Part shown: in pieces, positions 1-8,930 of the stretch
How the letters are laid out: the number at the start of each line of letters is the position of its first letter
Numbering within the stretch: position 1 is the first letter of the stretch
Source of the DNA: JBBQER01 sp052148155
GTDB taxonomy: Bacteria; Actinomycetota; Acidimicrobiia; IMCC26256; PALSA-610
DNA: 64,000 nt
Assembly (NCBI GenBank): GCA_052148155.1
Contig: JBKQIY010000147.1
Location: 1-64,000 of the forward strand
Direction of reading: 5' to 3'
The notes under the pieces: model-generated
The model's input: the letters and a program-made list of their open reading frames with translations, nothing else
Told to the model about the DNA's origin: nothing
The model's database searches: none
Translations under genes and position numbers: made by a program

Positions 1-2691
1 CCGGCCGCGCTCGGGCGTGGCGTCATCGTCGAGTCGGGAGCGCCCGCGCCGCCGGCGTGGGCGGATGCGCCGCGTGTCGTGGTCGACGACGCAGTCCTGG
101 CGGACCCACGCGACACGGTCGACCGGCTGCATGAGCTCTGGTCGACCCGCACGCCGGTCACGATCGACCTGCGGGTCCCGCGGGAGGTATTGAGCACACC
201 AGAGCGCGACGACCGGTACGCCTACGAACTGACGCCCGCGTTCGACTTCACCCGCGAGCGCTGTTATTTCCTCGTCCGCGCGAACAATTACGACGCGCGT
301 CACGGCTCCCCGCGTTGGGGAGCAGCGGCGGAAGCGGAACGGCTGGGCGCCCGGGTCGGAGGATCGGCCGACGTGGTGTTGCCCGACGACACGCCGGCGT
401 GGTGCGACGGCGGTCCGCGTAGCTCCGGGATCGACGCGTCGGCGTGCATCGTGCATCGCTTCGCGATCGAGTCAGGCCAGCTGCGCGCCGACGTCGACGG
501 ATCGGAGAGTGCAGCCGCGGCCGGGCTCGCATCCGATCAGCGAGCGGCAGTGCTGCACGCGGGTGGTCCGGCTCGCATTCTCGCCCCGGCCGGGTCGGGA
601 AAAACGACGGTCCTCGCGGCGCGTGTGCGTCACCTCGTCGTCGAGCGCGGCTACGGCGCGGCGACGGTGTGTGCACTCGCCTACAACCGGCGGGCCGGCG
701 CCGACATGGCCGACCGGCTCGCCGACCTGCCTGCCGACGTCCGGCACAAGGTCCGCACACTGAACGCGTTCGGATACGAGATCGTCCGTCGGGCCCGACC
801 CAATACACGTGTGATCGACGAACGCGAGATCCGCGACCGGATCCAACCGCATCTGACGCTGCATTTCCGAGCGAATACCGATGCGCTCCGTCCCTATTTG
901 GAAGCCCTCGAGGAGGTGTCGCTCGGGCTGCGGGCACCGGAGCGGGTCGAACGCCTTCGCGGTGACGTGGACGGATTCGCGGTCATGTACCGCCAATACC
1001 GTGATGGTCTTGCGCGCGACGATGCCGTCGATTTTGACGGTCAGGTCGCGGGCGCGATCGAAACATTGTTGCGCGAGCCGACCCTTCGTCGCACCGTCCA
1101 ACGCGAGTGCCGTCATCTGCTCGTGGACGAGTTCCAAGACTTGCGTCCCGCGCATCTCCTGCTCGTGCGACTGGTCGCGGCGCCTACCTACGACGTGTTC
1201 GGTGTCGGCGACGACGATCAGGTGATCTACGGCTATTCCGGTGCCGACCCGGACTTCCTCATCAACTTCGCCGGGTTCTTTCCCGGCGCCGCAGACCATC
1301 CGCTCGAGGTCAACTACCGTTGCCCGCCCGTGGTGGTCGACGGTGCACGCATGCTGTTGTCGCACAACACGCGTCGTGTCGCCAAGGTCATGCGCACCGG
1401 CCGGCCGGTTTCCGGCGACGGCGCCGATGTCCTCATGGTCGAGCGCCCGGCCGCGGAAGCGATCGCGCCGCGTGCGACCGACCTGATCGACATGTGGTTG
1501 GGCGACGGCATCGCGCCCGAGACGATCGCGGTGCTCTGCCGGGTGAACGCCGGATTGTTGGCGGTGCAGGTCCTGGCCCACGACCGCGGCCTGCCGGTCA
1601 CCGCAGCTGTCGGCGAGCAGTTCCTGCGACGCACGGGCGTGCGGAGCGCGTTGGCCTACTTGCGCCTGGCGTGTGCGGCGTCCGACGCCAATCAGCTCCG
1701 CGGCATCGATCTCGCCGAGGTCGCCCGACGTCCGAACCGGCGGATCACCGCACGTGTCGTCGACGCGTTACGCGACCGGCGGACGTGGACGCTGTCGACG
1801 TTGCGCGCGCATGCCGAGGCGCTGGGCTCGGCCGACACCGCACGGCTCCACGACTTCGCCGACGATCTCGAGCACCTCAGCGCGATCGTCGCGTCGAACG
1901 ACGCGGCGGCGACGTTACGCGCGGTCCGCGACGACGTCGGGCTCGGCGCCGCGATGGGCACGCTTGACAACTCGGGCCGCGGCCGCGATGCGTCGCACCT
2001 CGACGATGTCACGGCGCTGCTGGCGATCGCAGCCGTACATCCCGACCCCGCATCGTTCGAGGCGTGGCTGCGCGAGCATCTCCAAGGCGTCGCGGTCGGC
2101 GACGATCCGCGCTCGACCGGCCAGGTGACACTGTCGACCGTGCACCGGGTGAAAGGGCTCGAGTGGGACCGGGTGATCGTGCTCGGCGCCCATGACGGCC
2201 TCATGCCCCACCGGCTCGCCGACGACCGAGAGGAGGAGCGCCGCGTGTTCCACGTCGCGCTCACACGGTGCCGGGAACAGGTTGTCTTGCTCGCCGACGC
2301 GGCCTTGGAGGCACCGTTCGTCGATGAGCTGACCACGGCCGCGGCGCCGATCACCGCCGAAAGCCGGCTGGAACGCTCGCGTCGGACCGCTCCAAACGGT
2401 TTCGTCGCCGGTGACCGCGACGTCGAGAACACGAACCTGGTCGACGCGTTGCGGGCCTGGCGTCTCGAACGCTGCCGAGCCGACGCGGTCCCCGCGTATG
2501 TCGTGTTGCACGACGCGACACTGAACGACATCGCGGCTGCCCGGCCGGTCACAACACGAGATCTGGCCCGCATCGCCGGCATCGGACCGACGAAGCTGGA
2601 ACGCTACGGCGTCGACATCTTGACGATCGTCAACGCAGCCCAAGCTGACGCAACAGAGTTCCGGAGTCGAAGTACACCCGCTCGCAGTTGA
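1..2691 (+). CDS. UvrD/Rep-family ATP-dependent DNA helicase with C-terminal HRDC-like domain (5' partial)
   Basis: Superfamily 1 helicase that unwinds DNA 3'-5' using ATP. The frame is open from the first base of the window, so the first in-frame GTG (79) is probably internal and the real start lies to the left. Counted from that GTG, a Walker A motif (APAGSGKTT) lies near residue 170, the Walker B motif (LLVDEFQDL) near 355, and the motif with GDDDQVIYGYSGA follows. Helicase motifs V and VI lie around VHRVKGLEWD and HVALTRCREQ. The last ~80 residues, with ATLNDIAAARPVTTRDLARI, look like an HRDC nucleic-acid-binding domain. The ~160 residues before the ATPase match no domain I recognise. The 3' end overlaps the convergent SnoaL-like gene by 62 bases. 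The family assignment is firm; the cellular role (repair or recombination) is inferred. Confidence 0.9.
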   Translation, partial: PAALGRGVIVESGAPAPPAWADAPRVVVDDAVLADPRDTVDRLHELWSTRTPVTIDLRVPREVLSTPERDDRYAYELTPAFDFTRERCYFLVRANNYDARHGSPRWGAAAEAERLGARVGGSADVVLPDDTPAWCDGGPRSSGIDASACIVHRFAIESGQLRADVDGSESAAAAGLASDQRAAVLHAGGPARILAPAGSGKTTVLAARVRHLVVERGYGAATVCALAYNRRAGADMADRLADLPADVRHKVRTLNAFGYEIVRRARPNTRVIDEREIRDRIQPHLTLHFRANTDALRPYLEALEEVSLGLRAPERVERLRGDVDGFAVMYRQYRDGLARDDAVDFDGQVAGAIETLLREPTLRRTVQRECRHLLVDEFQDLRPAHLLLVRLVAAPTYDVFGVGDDDQVIYGYSGADPDFLINFAGFFPGAADHPLEVNYRCPPVVVDGARMLLSHNTRRVAKVMRTGRPVSGDGADVLMVERPAAEAIAPRATDLIDMWLGDGIAPETIAVLCRVNAGLLAVQVLAHDRGLPVTAAVGEQFLRRTGVRSALAYLRLACAASDANQLRGIDLAEVARRPNRRITARVVDALRDRRTWTLSTLRAHAEALGSADTARLHDFADDLEHLSAIVASNDAAATLRAVRDDVGLGAAMGTLDNSGRGRDASHLDDVTALLAIAAVHPDPASFEAWLREHLQGVAVGDDPRSTGQVTLSTVHRVKGLEWDRVIVLGAHDGLMPHRLADDREEERRVFHVALTRCREQVVLLADAALEAPFVDELTTAAAPITAESRLERSRRTAPNGFVAGDRDVENTNLVDALRAWRLERCRADAVPAYVVLHDATLNDIAAARPVTTRDLARIAGIGPTKLERYGVDILTIVNAAQADATEFRSRSTPARS

Positions 2692-3034
2692 TGCGGTCGC
2701 CGTCGAAGCCGAACAAGGCAATCATGCGGCAACGAAATTCGCGCCCGGTCGCCGCCATCCCCACGAGAGGCCCGGTGTGGGTGCCGAGAAGATCGAACTC
2801 GACGATCACGCCGCCGTCGGTATGGTGGAGGGCGATCACCTCGTTCCGTTGGTCGGCAAACGCGCTCCGCGTCTTGGCGTAGTACTCGCGTACCGCGGTT
2901 TCGCCGTCGTACACTTCGCCGGTCGCGACCAGTTCGTAGCGCGGATGCGAGAACGTGGCGATCGTCGCGTCGAAATCGTGTCGGTTCTCCGACTCCATGT
3001 GCGCTCGAACCACGGCTTCGCGCGTATCGCGCAC
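2630..3034 (-). CDS. SnoaL-like / NTF2-superfamily protein
   Basis: A 134-residue protein with the usual length and pattern of the SnoaL-like NTF2 fold: an N-terminal helix (REAVVRAHMESENRHDFDA), then a cone of strands with the GEVYDGETAVREYY segment and a conserved FDLLGTHTG strand. Members are small isomerases, cyclases or binding proteins, and the substrate cannot be read from sequence. It lies five bases downstream of an SDR gene on the same strand, so the two are probably cotranscribed and may act on the same small molecule. Its 3' end overlaps the helicase gene tail to tail. Confidence 0.8.
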   Translation of the reverse strand: MRDTREAVVRAHMESENRHDFDATIATFSHPRYELVATGEVYDGETAVREYYAKTRSAFADQRNEVIALHHTDGGVIVEFDLLGTHTGPLVGMAATGREFRCRMIALFGFDGDRINCERVYFDSGTLLRQLGLR

Positions 3035-3039
3035 TGGTG

Positions 3040-3852
3040 TTAGCGGACGAGCCGCGGTCGGAGCTCGGCGTCTTGCACGAACACCGGCAGGTCCGTGTCG
3101 TCAAGATACGCAGGCCGTACCGACGCGCCGCCATCGACGGTGAGGGTATGTCCCGTCACAAAACTCGAAAGGTTCGAGAGCAGGTAGAGGGCCGCGCTTG
3201 CGACGTCGTCGGGTTCGGCGCGCCGACGTAACGGAATACGGTGATCTGCGCTCGCGTCGGGCGAATACGTGTCGGCGCCGGGAGTTGCGACACTGCCCGG
3301 CGCGATCGCGTTCACGCGGATGCCACGAGGGCCCCACTCGACCGCCTGGGTACGCATCAGCGCGAGCATCCCGGCCTTCGCCACCGAGTATGCGGCACCG
3401 TACGGGAGCGCTCCGAGCGCGGCGATCGACGCGACATGCACGATCGAACCGCGGGTTCCGTTCAACATCATCCGAGTCGCCACGGCACGTGAGGTGACGA
3501 GCGCCGATCGCAAGTTGTTTGCGATGACGTCGTCGAAGGACGAAAGCCGCAGATCTTCCGTACGTTCCCACTGGTCGACCCGCAGCCCACCTGCGACGTG
3601 GACGAGGCCGTCGACCGGCCCTTCGGTCGCGAGCACACGCTCGATCGCGGGGAGGTCGCGGGCGTCGGCGAGACGTGGCGTGACCCGGGAGAGTCGAGCG
3701 ACGATCTCGAGACGATCGAGGTTGTTGTCGATCGCGATGACGCGGCCGCCGGCGAGCACGATTGCCGCGCAGGTCGCGGTGCCGATCCCTCCCCCGCCCG
3801 CGCCGGCCACCACGATCGTGCGGTCGTCGAGCTCGAGCAGTTTTTCGGTCAC
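3040..3852 (-). CDS. SDR-family NAD(P)-dependent oxidoreductase
   Basis: A 270-residue classical short-chain dehydrogenase/reductase. It has a glycine-rich cofactor loop near residue 16 (AGAGGGGIGTA, a variant of TGxxxGxG), a VHVAS segment supplying the catalytic Ser, the YSVAK catalytic Tyr/Lys pair, and the usual C-terminal TVDGGASV strand. An Asp at the end of the second strand (AIDNN) suggests preference for NAD(H). The last ~25 residues extend beyond the normal SDR core. It is the first gene of a two-gene unit with the SnoaL-like protein. The substrate is unknown. Confidence 0.9.
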   Translation of the reverse strand: MTEKLLELDDRTIVVAGAGGGGIGTATCAAIVLAGGRVIAIDNNLDRLEIVARLSRVTPRLADARDLPAIERVLATEGPVDGLVHVAGGLRVDQWERTEDLRLSSFDDVIANNLRSALVTSRAVATRMMLNGTRGSIVHVASIAALGALPYGAAYSVAKAGMLALMRTQAVEWGPRGIRVNAIAPGSVATPGADTYSPDASADHRIPLRRRAEPDDVASAALYLLSNLSSFVTGHTLTVDGGASVRPAYLDDTDLPVFVQDAELRPRLVR

Positions 3853-4138
3853 GCCCCATCGTTACCATGCGCGGGGACGGTTGCGCCCGGGACCTAGTCG
3901 GGAACTTCGCCGGTGGACCTTCGGCGCTCGACGCAACGTCCACCCCCGCGCTCGTTGGGTCGTCAACCAACCACGGACCGCGCGAACGTCTGCCTAGGAT
4001 GCGAGGCAGGCACCGACCGGGGACGATCGTGCGGTCGCCACGAACGTGACCGGGTTCTGAACCGGATGATCGAGTTGGGTTCGTTGCTCGGGGATACCGG
4101 AAAATGGGCCGGCCGAACGGCTACGAAGAGGGGCAGCT

Positions 4139-4666
4139 ATGACGACCGACCCGAGAATCGCTCTGCCCCGACCCGGCGAGCTACGCGCCGACGCGGAACA
4201 ACTCGTCGCCGCGATTGCGCGTCCGGGACGCGAGCCCGCGAAAACGATGGCGGTCCTCGCTCGTCAGCCCGACCTGCTGGCGCCGTTCCTCGGCTGGGCG
4301 GCCGCGCTCGCCCTCAACGGAGTGCTCTCGAACCGCGACCACGAGCTGTTGGCGTTGCGGGTCGCGTCGAACTGTCGGTCCGAGTTCGAATGGGTCGAAC
4401 ACGTCGAGTACGCCAAAGACGCGGGGCTGACGGACATCGAGATCGAATCGGTACCGAAGGCGATCGATGCGGGAAACTGGTCAGCCGCCGAACGGGCACT
4501 CCTGCAGACCGCCGATGAAATGCATCGTGGCGACGACGTGACCGACGAGACGTGGGCCGACCTCGCGCGTCACTACGAACCGCCGGCCCTGGTCGAGATC
4601 CTGTTCGTCGTCGGCCAGTACACGATGCTTTCGTGGGTCGCCAACGCGGCTGGTATCCCGGCGTAG
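4139..4666 (+). CDS. Carboxymuconolactone decarboxylase (AhpD-like) family protein
   Basis: A 175-residue, all-helical protein. The core motif LRVASNCRSEFEWVEHV resembles the CMD/AhpD family, with one Cys followed by the conserved His region rather than the CxxC of true AhpD peroxidases. Such actinobacterial proteins are often assigned to peroxide-linked or decarboxylase/lactonase chemistry, but the single Cys makes an AhpD thiol cycle unlikely. The start ATG follows a purine-rich stretch (AGAGGGGCAGCT). It converges with the MFS transporter gene, with eight bases between the stops. The 286 bases upstream separate it from a divergent SDR and must hold both promoters; I see no clear operator there. 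Confidence 0.85.
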   Translation: MTTDPRIALPRPGELRADAEQLVAAIARPGREPAKTMAVLARQPDLLAPFLGWAAALALNGVLSNRDHELLALRVASNCRSEFEWVEHVEYAKDAGLTDIEIESVPKAIDAGNWSAAERALLQTADEMHRGDDVTDETWADLARHYEPPALVEILFVVGQYTMLSWVANAAGIPA

Positions 4667-4673
4667 GCGTACC

Positions 4674-5828
4674 TCAGGTCGAGTGCTTCTCGGCCGGACG
4701 TGTGTTTGGCCGCACGTGCGCGGGAGTGACCGCGACGAACAGCGCGAAGACGGCGAGCACCATCAGGCCGGTGGGACGACCGAACACGCCCGAGACGGTA
4801 CCGACGATCGGCGGCCCCGCGACCATGCCGAGATATCCGGCGGCGGTGACTCCGCCGATCGCCAGCGCAGGATGGCGCGCCTCGTTGCTCACGTCCGCGA
4901 TCAACAATGGCCACACGACCGAGATACCGAGACTTGCCGCGGCAAGACCGGCAGCCGCGAAGAACGTCACATGACACAAGACCTCCGACGCAATGCCGGC
5001 CGCGGTGATCGTCGCACCGAGCGCGACTGTGCGCCGCGTTCCGAGCGAGTCGACGATCGAGGTACTCCCGACCCGAGCCAGCGTCGCGAGCACGTTTCCC
5101 GCCACGTAGGCGCCGACACCGGCAAGCACACCGAGACCGTCGTGGGCGCGCAGGTACAGCACACCCCACGTCGAGACGCCGCCTTCGACCATCGCCGATG
5201 CGGCGAACACGAGCGCGAGCACGGTGAGGCCTTCGTGACGCAGGCCGATCAGCGCGCGCCACATTGACGGATGCTCAACCCGTGCCGGTTCGGGAACCCG
5301 AGCCCGGTAGGTGACCAGACCGTCGATGATGACCACGACTGCGATAGCGGCCCATACGCCACGCCACGACACGCCGAGGCGTAAGGCGATGCCGGTCACG
5401 GTCGCGCCGAGCGCACACGCGAAGTTCCACAGTCCGTGGAATCGGACGAGCCGGCTGGGTTCGTGCGCGAGCGCGTCGGCGGCAATGACGTTGATCACCA
5501 CGTCGACGAGTCCGCCCGACGCGATGGCGAGCGTCATCGCGGGGGCGAACACCGCGAAGTGCGGAGCGAACGCTTCGACCGCGAGGAGGGAGCCCCAAAT
5601 GATCAGCGCACGCGCGAGTGTGACGCCGGCACCCCATCGGTCGGTGAGGACGCCACCGATCGCGGCGATGCCGGTCGCGGCGATGATGCCGGTCGCGAGC
5701 AGGAACCCGAGCTCCGCATCTGAGAGGTGGAAGGTCTGTTCGATGTTGATCGCGGCGACCGCGAATGCGCCCGCGTAGAAGCCGAAGCAGATGAAGCCGG
5801 CGGCGACAGGCCGCAGCGAGGTTCGCAC
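4674..5828 (-). CDS. Major facilitator superfamily transporter
   Basis: A 384-residue integral membrane protein with about twelve hydrophobic segments, beginning with AAGFICFGFYAGAFAVAAI. The first intracellular loop carries a GGVLTDRWGAG motif, a variant of the MFS motif A (GxLaDrxGrr). Length and layout fit a 12-TM MFS secondary transporter. The substrate cannot be inferred. The gene stands alone between a convergent CMD-like gene and, upstream, the remains of a P450 gene on the same strand (34 bases away), so it may be read from the same promoter as the ferredoxin. Confidence 0.88.
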   Translation of the reverse strand: MRTSLRPVAAGFICFGFYAGAFAVAAINIEQTFHLSDAELGFLLATGIIAATGIAAIGGVLTDRWGAGVTLARALIIWGSLLAVEAFAPHFAVFAPAMTLAIASGGLVDVVINVIAADALAHEPSRLVRFHGLWNFACALGATVTGIALRLGVSWRGVWAAIAVVVIIDGLVTYRARVPEPARVEHPSMWRALIGLRHEGLTVLALVFAASAMVEGGVSTWGVLYLRAHDGLGVLAGVGAYVAGNVLATLARVGSTSIVDSLGTRRTVALGATITAAGIASEVLCHVTFFAAAGLAAASLGISVVWPLLIADVSNEARHPALAIGGVTAAGYLGMVAGPPIVGTVSGVFGRPTGLMVLAVFALFVAVTPAHVRPNTRPAEKHST

Positions 5829-5862
5829 GCCGCAGTCTCGCGCGTGCGGATTGCCGGTCCGA

Positions 5863-6206
5863 TCAGCGCATCAGCACCGGGATCGTTCGGGCCCTGCGAA
5901 CTTCGCCCGCCGAGCACCGAGGCGCGTCGGGTCGGTCAGCTCGAAGTCGGGCTGGGCGTTGCATCTGGGCCTCGGCGTCGGAGAACGCGTCCGGTTCGCG
6001 GTTGGTGGCGCGAGGTGACATGCTCCGTGGCGTACGCCACCGCGGCAATATCGTCGTGGATGACCGGCACCCAGACGCCGCCGTATCGGTCGGTACGGGC
6101 GGACATCCGCGACGCTCCAGATCGGGTACGGGTCGGCGCCCCGTCGCGTGTCGGTGGGGTCGAGATCGGTTGCGACGTCGCGTACCGGCGGATGCCGGTT
6201 CGTCGA
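5863..6206 (-). pseudogene. Cytochrome P450 relic (internal deletion plus frameshifts)
   Basis: Directly after the ferredoxin stop, in the same frame, reads VATDLDPTDTRRGADPYPIW, typical of an actinobacterial P450 N-terminus. After a frame change comes RTDRYGGVWVPVIHDDIAAV, the next conserved part of the same region. The I-helix, ExxR and heme-cysteine region are absent. Only a C-terminal piece remains, in changing frames: PDFELTDPTRLGARRAKFAG, then IPVLMR and a stop, like the end of CYP proteins (FELTDP..RR..F..G...LPV). About 115 codons remain of an expected ~400, so this is a genuine deletion relic, not a base-calling error. No start codon is left. The neighbouring ferredoxin was presumably its electron donor. 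Confidence 0.72.
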
Positions 6207-6401
6207 CTACTCGGAGATCGAGATCGCGTACTCGGGACAGTTGGCGACGGCCCGCCGCGCTTTGTCTTCGAGCTCAGAAGGCACCGTGCCGTCGTGCAGC
6301 TCGTGCGCGGTGCCGAGGTCGTCAACGTCGAAGAGTTCCGGCGCGATCGCGTAACAACGATTGTGGCCCTGACATTCGGCGGTATCGACATGGACGTGCA
6401 T
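6207..6401 (-). CDS. 3Fe-4S-type ferredoxin
   Basis: A 64-residue soluble ferredoxin of the type that feeds electrons to actinobacterial P450s. Three cysteines fit the single-cluster pattern: C10 and C16 in CQGHNRC and a distant Cys in ANCPEYAI, with His at the place of the fourth ligand. It starts MHVHVDTAECQGH and has the usual acidic middle (PELFDVDDLG). Length equals the family norm. It lies just upstream of a destroyed P450 gene, so either it now serves another P450 in the cell (one is at 57.6-58.8 kb) or it is an orphan not yet decayed. Confidence 0.88.
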   Translation of the reverse strand: MHVHVDTAECQGHNRCYAIAPELFDVDDLGTAHELHDGTVPSELEDKARRAVANCPEYAISISE

Positions 6402-6473
6402 CGTTCGGGCTCCTCACGACGGCGATTCGTTTCCGAAGACGCTAGAGCACCGAACTGGCGCGTGCGCCGCTGG

Positions 6474-7157
6474 TCAGCCGGTCGGCGCGAGGGCCCGAAC
6501 CTCGTATGCGCAGTGTGGCGCTCCGGCGACCATGTGTTGCACGCGTTCGACGGTCGCGTCGCCAAGCGCGGCGCGGATGAAGTCGAGTTCGCTGGTGCAT
6601 GCCTGACCGTACCGCTGCGCGACCGCCCAGATCGCGCAGTTGTGCTCGACGATCCGGAACACACCGACAGAGATCTCCTCGAAGGTTGCGAGGTAGCCGT
6701 CGTCGTCGAGGATGCGGGTGAGCTCGGCCACTTTCGCTTTGAGTGTCCGCCGCCGCGCCAGCCGATCGGTCGCGTTTCGTATGCGCTGGTCGCGGCGACG
6801 GGCAAAGAGCGTGTCGACCAACCCTGAGTCGGTTTCGGAGGCGTAGCCGAGCAGTTCGTTGGTGAGTTCGCCGTAGGCCTTCGGGAACAGGGCGTCGGCC
6901 CGGTCGGTGACCATGTAGGCGAGCTGGGCTCGTCCGCGCTGTCCGGGAGGTCGGGGCAACTCGGCGGTCTCCGCGAATCCGTCGTCGACGAGCGCGGTGA
7001 GATGTTGGCGCGCGCCGCTGACCGTCATGTCGAGCTGACGTGCGATGTCGTCGGCGGTCGCTTGACCACGGCGACGGAGGGCGTAGATCACCGCGCGCCG
7101 ACCTTCGGGCAACGCGGGCGCAACTCGTTCGCCGGTCAACGCCGTGGTCCCGGGCAC
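6474..7157 (-). CDS. SufR-like winged-helix transcriptional regulator with C-terminal Cys motif
   Basis: A 227-residue regulator. The N-terminal winged helix reads RRGQATADDIARQLDMTVSG with recognition helix ARQHLTALVDDG, like ArsR/DeoR-type and SufR proteins. The C-terminal half holds three cysteines, C-x12-C-x28-C, starting at EHNCAIWAVAQ. Cyanobacterial SufR has Cx12Cx13Cx14C, so the outer spacing is the same and one middle Cys is missing; by inference a Fe-S or thiol sensor. The GTG start overlaps the end of the QueA-like gene by 22 bases, so it is the third gene of an SDR-QueA-like-regulator operon and may control its own promoter. The effector is not determined. Confidence 0.8.
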   Translation of the reverse strand: MPGTTALTGERVAPALPEGRRAVIYALRRRGQATADDIARQLDMTVSGARQHLTALVDDGFAETAELPRPPGQRGRAQLAYMVTDRADALFPKAYGELTNELLGYASETDSGLVDTLFARRRDQRIRNATDRLARRRTLKAKVAELTRILDDDGYLATFEEISVGVFRIVEHNCAIWAVAQRYGQACTSELDFIRAALGDATVERVQHMVAGAPHCAYEVRALAPTG

Positions 7158-8197
7158 AGCAGATGGCTGTCACCGAACTCGTGCCACAGATAGCCGGCGG
7201 CGTGCGCCTCGGCGTACGCGCGCTCGAGCGCCGGCCGTCCGGCGATCGCTTCGAGCATCAACAGGTGGGTGGCGTACGGTTCGTGCCAGCCGGTGAGGAG
7301 ACCGTCGACGGCGTACACGCCGCGTTCGGGAGTGACGACCAGCTCAGTCCAGCCGCTCGCCGGATGCACGACGCCGTGGGCGTCGCTGGCAGTCTCGACG
7401 GCACGGACGGCGGTGGTGCCCACCGCGATCACGCGGCCGCCGCTGTGGTGGACCGCGTTCAGGTGCGCGGCGGTCGCGTCGGGCACACGGTACCGCTCGG
7501 GGTAGGGCATTTCGTGCGCTTCGAGGGACGAGACCCCGGCGTGCAAGACGATCGGCATGACCGAGATGCCGCGGCGCACCAGGTCGACGACAATCTCCGG
7601 TGTGAACGGCCGAGCCGCGCTCGGCATCTCCGCGCTTCCCGGTTCCCGCCCGAAGATCTGCTGATATGCGTCGAGCGGCCACGCGCCGGGCGCGTGTTGG
7701 TAACGGATGGGGTCGCCGTGGCGGGCGAGATACTCCAATACGGTCGTGTCCAGGTGTGGTGCGGCCAGCCACAGGCGGCGCGACTGGCGGAAGCGCTCGA
7801 CGAGACGAACCGAGCCACCGCCGGCGAGGGCAATCTCGATGTCGGTGAGGTCGTCGGCGAACGGTCGCGTCGTGTTGTCGAACGGGAGACGGCACTCGAC
7901 GAGCCACAGTCCGCCCGGCAGGTCGGTCGAGAAATGGATGCGCAGGACGAGCCCGTCGGCGGTGACACCTGAGATGGCGGCCGGGATCGTGGCCGACGTG
8001 TTCACGACCAGGGTGTCGCCGGCGTGCAGATGGCTCGGAAGGTCGCGGAACGTCGCGTGCGTGACCTCGCGCTCGCCGTTCGAGACGAGCAGACGGACGT
8101 CGTCGCGGCCCGAGCCGCGCACCTCCGCCGGTTCGTGGGCCTCCAGTGCCGGGTCGAGCGGGATCGCGAGCGCCGAACGGTCGATGACGGCGGTCAT
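7136..8197 (-). CDS. queA: S-adenosylmethionine:tRNA ribosyltransferase-isomerase (QueA-like)
   Basis: A protein of about 353 residues of the QueA family. QueA transfers and isomerises ribose from SAM to 7-aminomethyl-7-deazaguanine in tRNA to give epoxyqueuosine. Family segments seen: HAGDTLVVNTSATIPA near the N-terminus, PIRYQHAPGAWPLDAYQ, the SAEMPSAARPFT loop, HAGVSSLE, and the C-terminal GVYAVDGLLTGWHEP and LLMLEAIAGR. The ATG at 8197 is chosen because it overlaps the TGA of the preceding SDR gene (ATGA) and the homology begins there. No other queuosine gene is in the window, and its partners here (SDR, Cys-containing regulator) are unusual, so a paralogous role is possible. Confidence 0.85.
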   Translation of the reverse strand: MTAVIDRSALAIPLDPALEAHEPAEVRGSGRDDVRLLVSNGEREVTHATFRDLPSHLHAGDTLVVNTSATIPAAISGVTADGLVLRIHFSTDLPGGLWLVECRLPFDNTTRPFADDLTDIEIALAGGGSVRLVERFRQSRRLWLAAPHLDTTVLEYLARHGDPIRYQHAPGAWPLDAYQQIFGREPGSAEMPSAARPFTPEIVVDLVRRGISVMPIVLHAGVSSLEAHEMPYPERYRVPDATAAHLNAVHHSGGRVIAVGTTAVRAVETASDAHGVVHPASGWTELVVTPERGVYAVDGLLTGWHEPYATHLLMLEAIAGRPALERAYAEAHAAGYLWHEFGDSHLLCPGPRR

Positions 8198-8886
8198 GAC
8201 ACGAACTCCTGGGCACGAACGCGACCGCTGGGATGATCCGAGCCGATCAGTGCGACCAGCGCGGGAACGACCGCGTTGGGAAGCGGCCGATCGGAGATGT
8301 CCTCGTCGGGAAACGCGTCCTGGTGCATTTCGGTGCGCATGTCTCCGGGATCGACGACCAGGACACGGAGCTCGGGATGCTCGGCTGCGAGCACGGCCGA
8401 ACATTGTTCGAGCGCAGCTTTCGACGACCCGTACCCTCCCCAACCCTCGTAGGCTTCGACCGCGGCGTCGGAGGTGATGTTCACGATCGTGCCGTGCGCC
8501 GCGCCGAGCGCGCCCAGCAACTGCTGGGTTAACGCGAGGGGCGCCACGACGTTCACCTCGTAGACATGTCGGAGCAGGTCGAGGTCGATCCCGTCGAGTG
8601 CGGGGAGCGGACTCGCGCCGAGCGTGCTGGCGTTGTTGACGAGCAGGTCGAGCCGGCCGAACTCGTCGACCGCGGCGGTCAGTCGTTTGCGGTGCGCGGC
8701 GTCGGTGACGTCGCCGGGGACCGCGACGACGGTGGTGTTCGTCGCCAGTCGGGCCGCCGCGTCGGCGAGCCGGTCGGGCCGGCGTGCGTCGATGACGAGC
8801 GTCCAGCCGTTCTCGGCGAGCGCTTCAGCCAACGCGAGTCCGAGCCCCTGCGATGCCCCGGTGATAAGCGCCACCCGTTGGTTCAT
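8194..8886 (-). CDS. SDR-family oxidoreductase, first gene of the QueA-like operon
   Basis: A 230-residue classical SDR. The cofactor motif is TGASQGLGLALAEAL at the N-terminus, the NNAS motif lies near residue 88, VNITSDA gives the Ser region, and YGSSK the Tyr/Lys pair. The C-terminus is shorter than usual and lacks the common DGG strand. An excellent ribosome site (AGGAGG, six bases before the ATG) sets the start. It leads a translationally coupled operon with the QueA-like and SufR-like genes. A palindrome 45 bases upstream of the start probably controls the operon. The substrate is unknown. Confidence 0.88.
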   Translation of the reverse strand: MNQRVALITGASQGLGLALAEALAENGWTLVIDARRPDRLADAAARLATNTTVVAVPGDVTDAAHRKRLTAAVDEFGRLDLLVNNASTLGASPLPALDGIDLDLLRHVYEVNVVAPLALTQQLLGALGAAHGTIVNITSDAAVEAYEGWGGYGSSKAALEQCSAVLAAEHPELRVLVVDPGDMRTEMHQDAFPDEDISDRPLPNAVVPALVALIGSDHPSGRVRAQEFVS

Positions 8887-8930
8887 GACGAACCTCCTGA
8901 TCTCGTTGCCACCAACCTACCACAAAGAAC

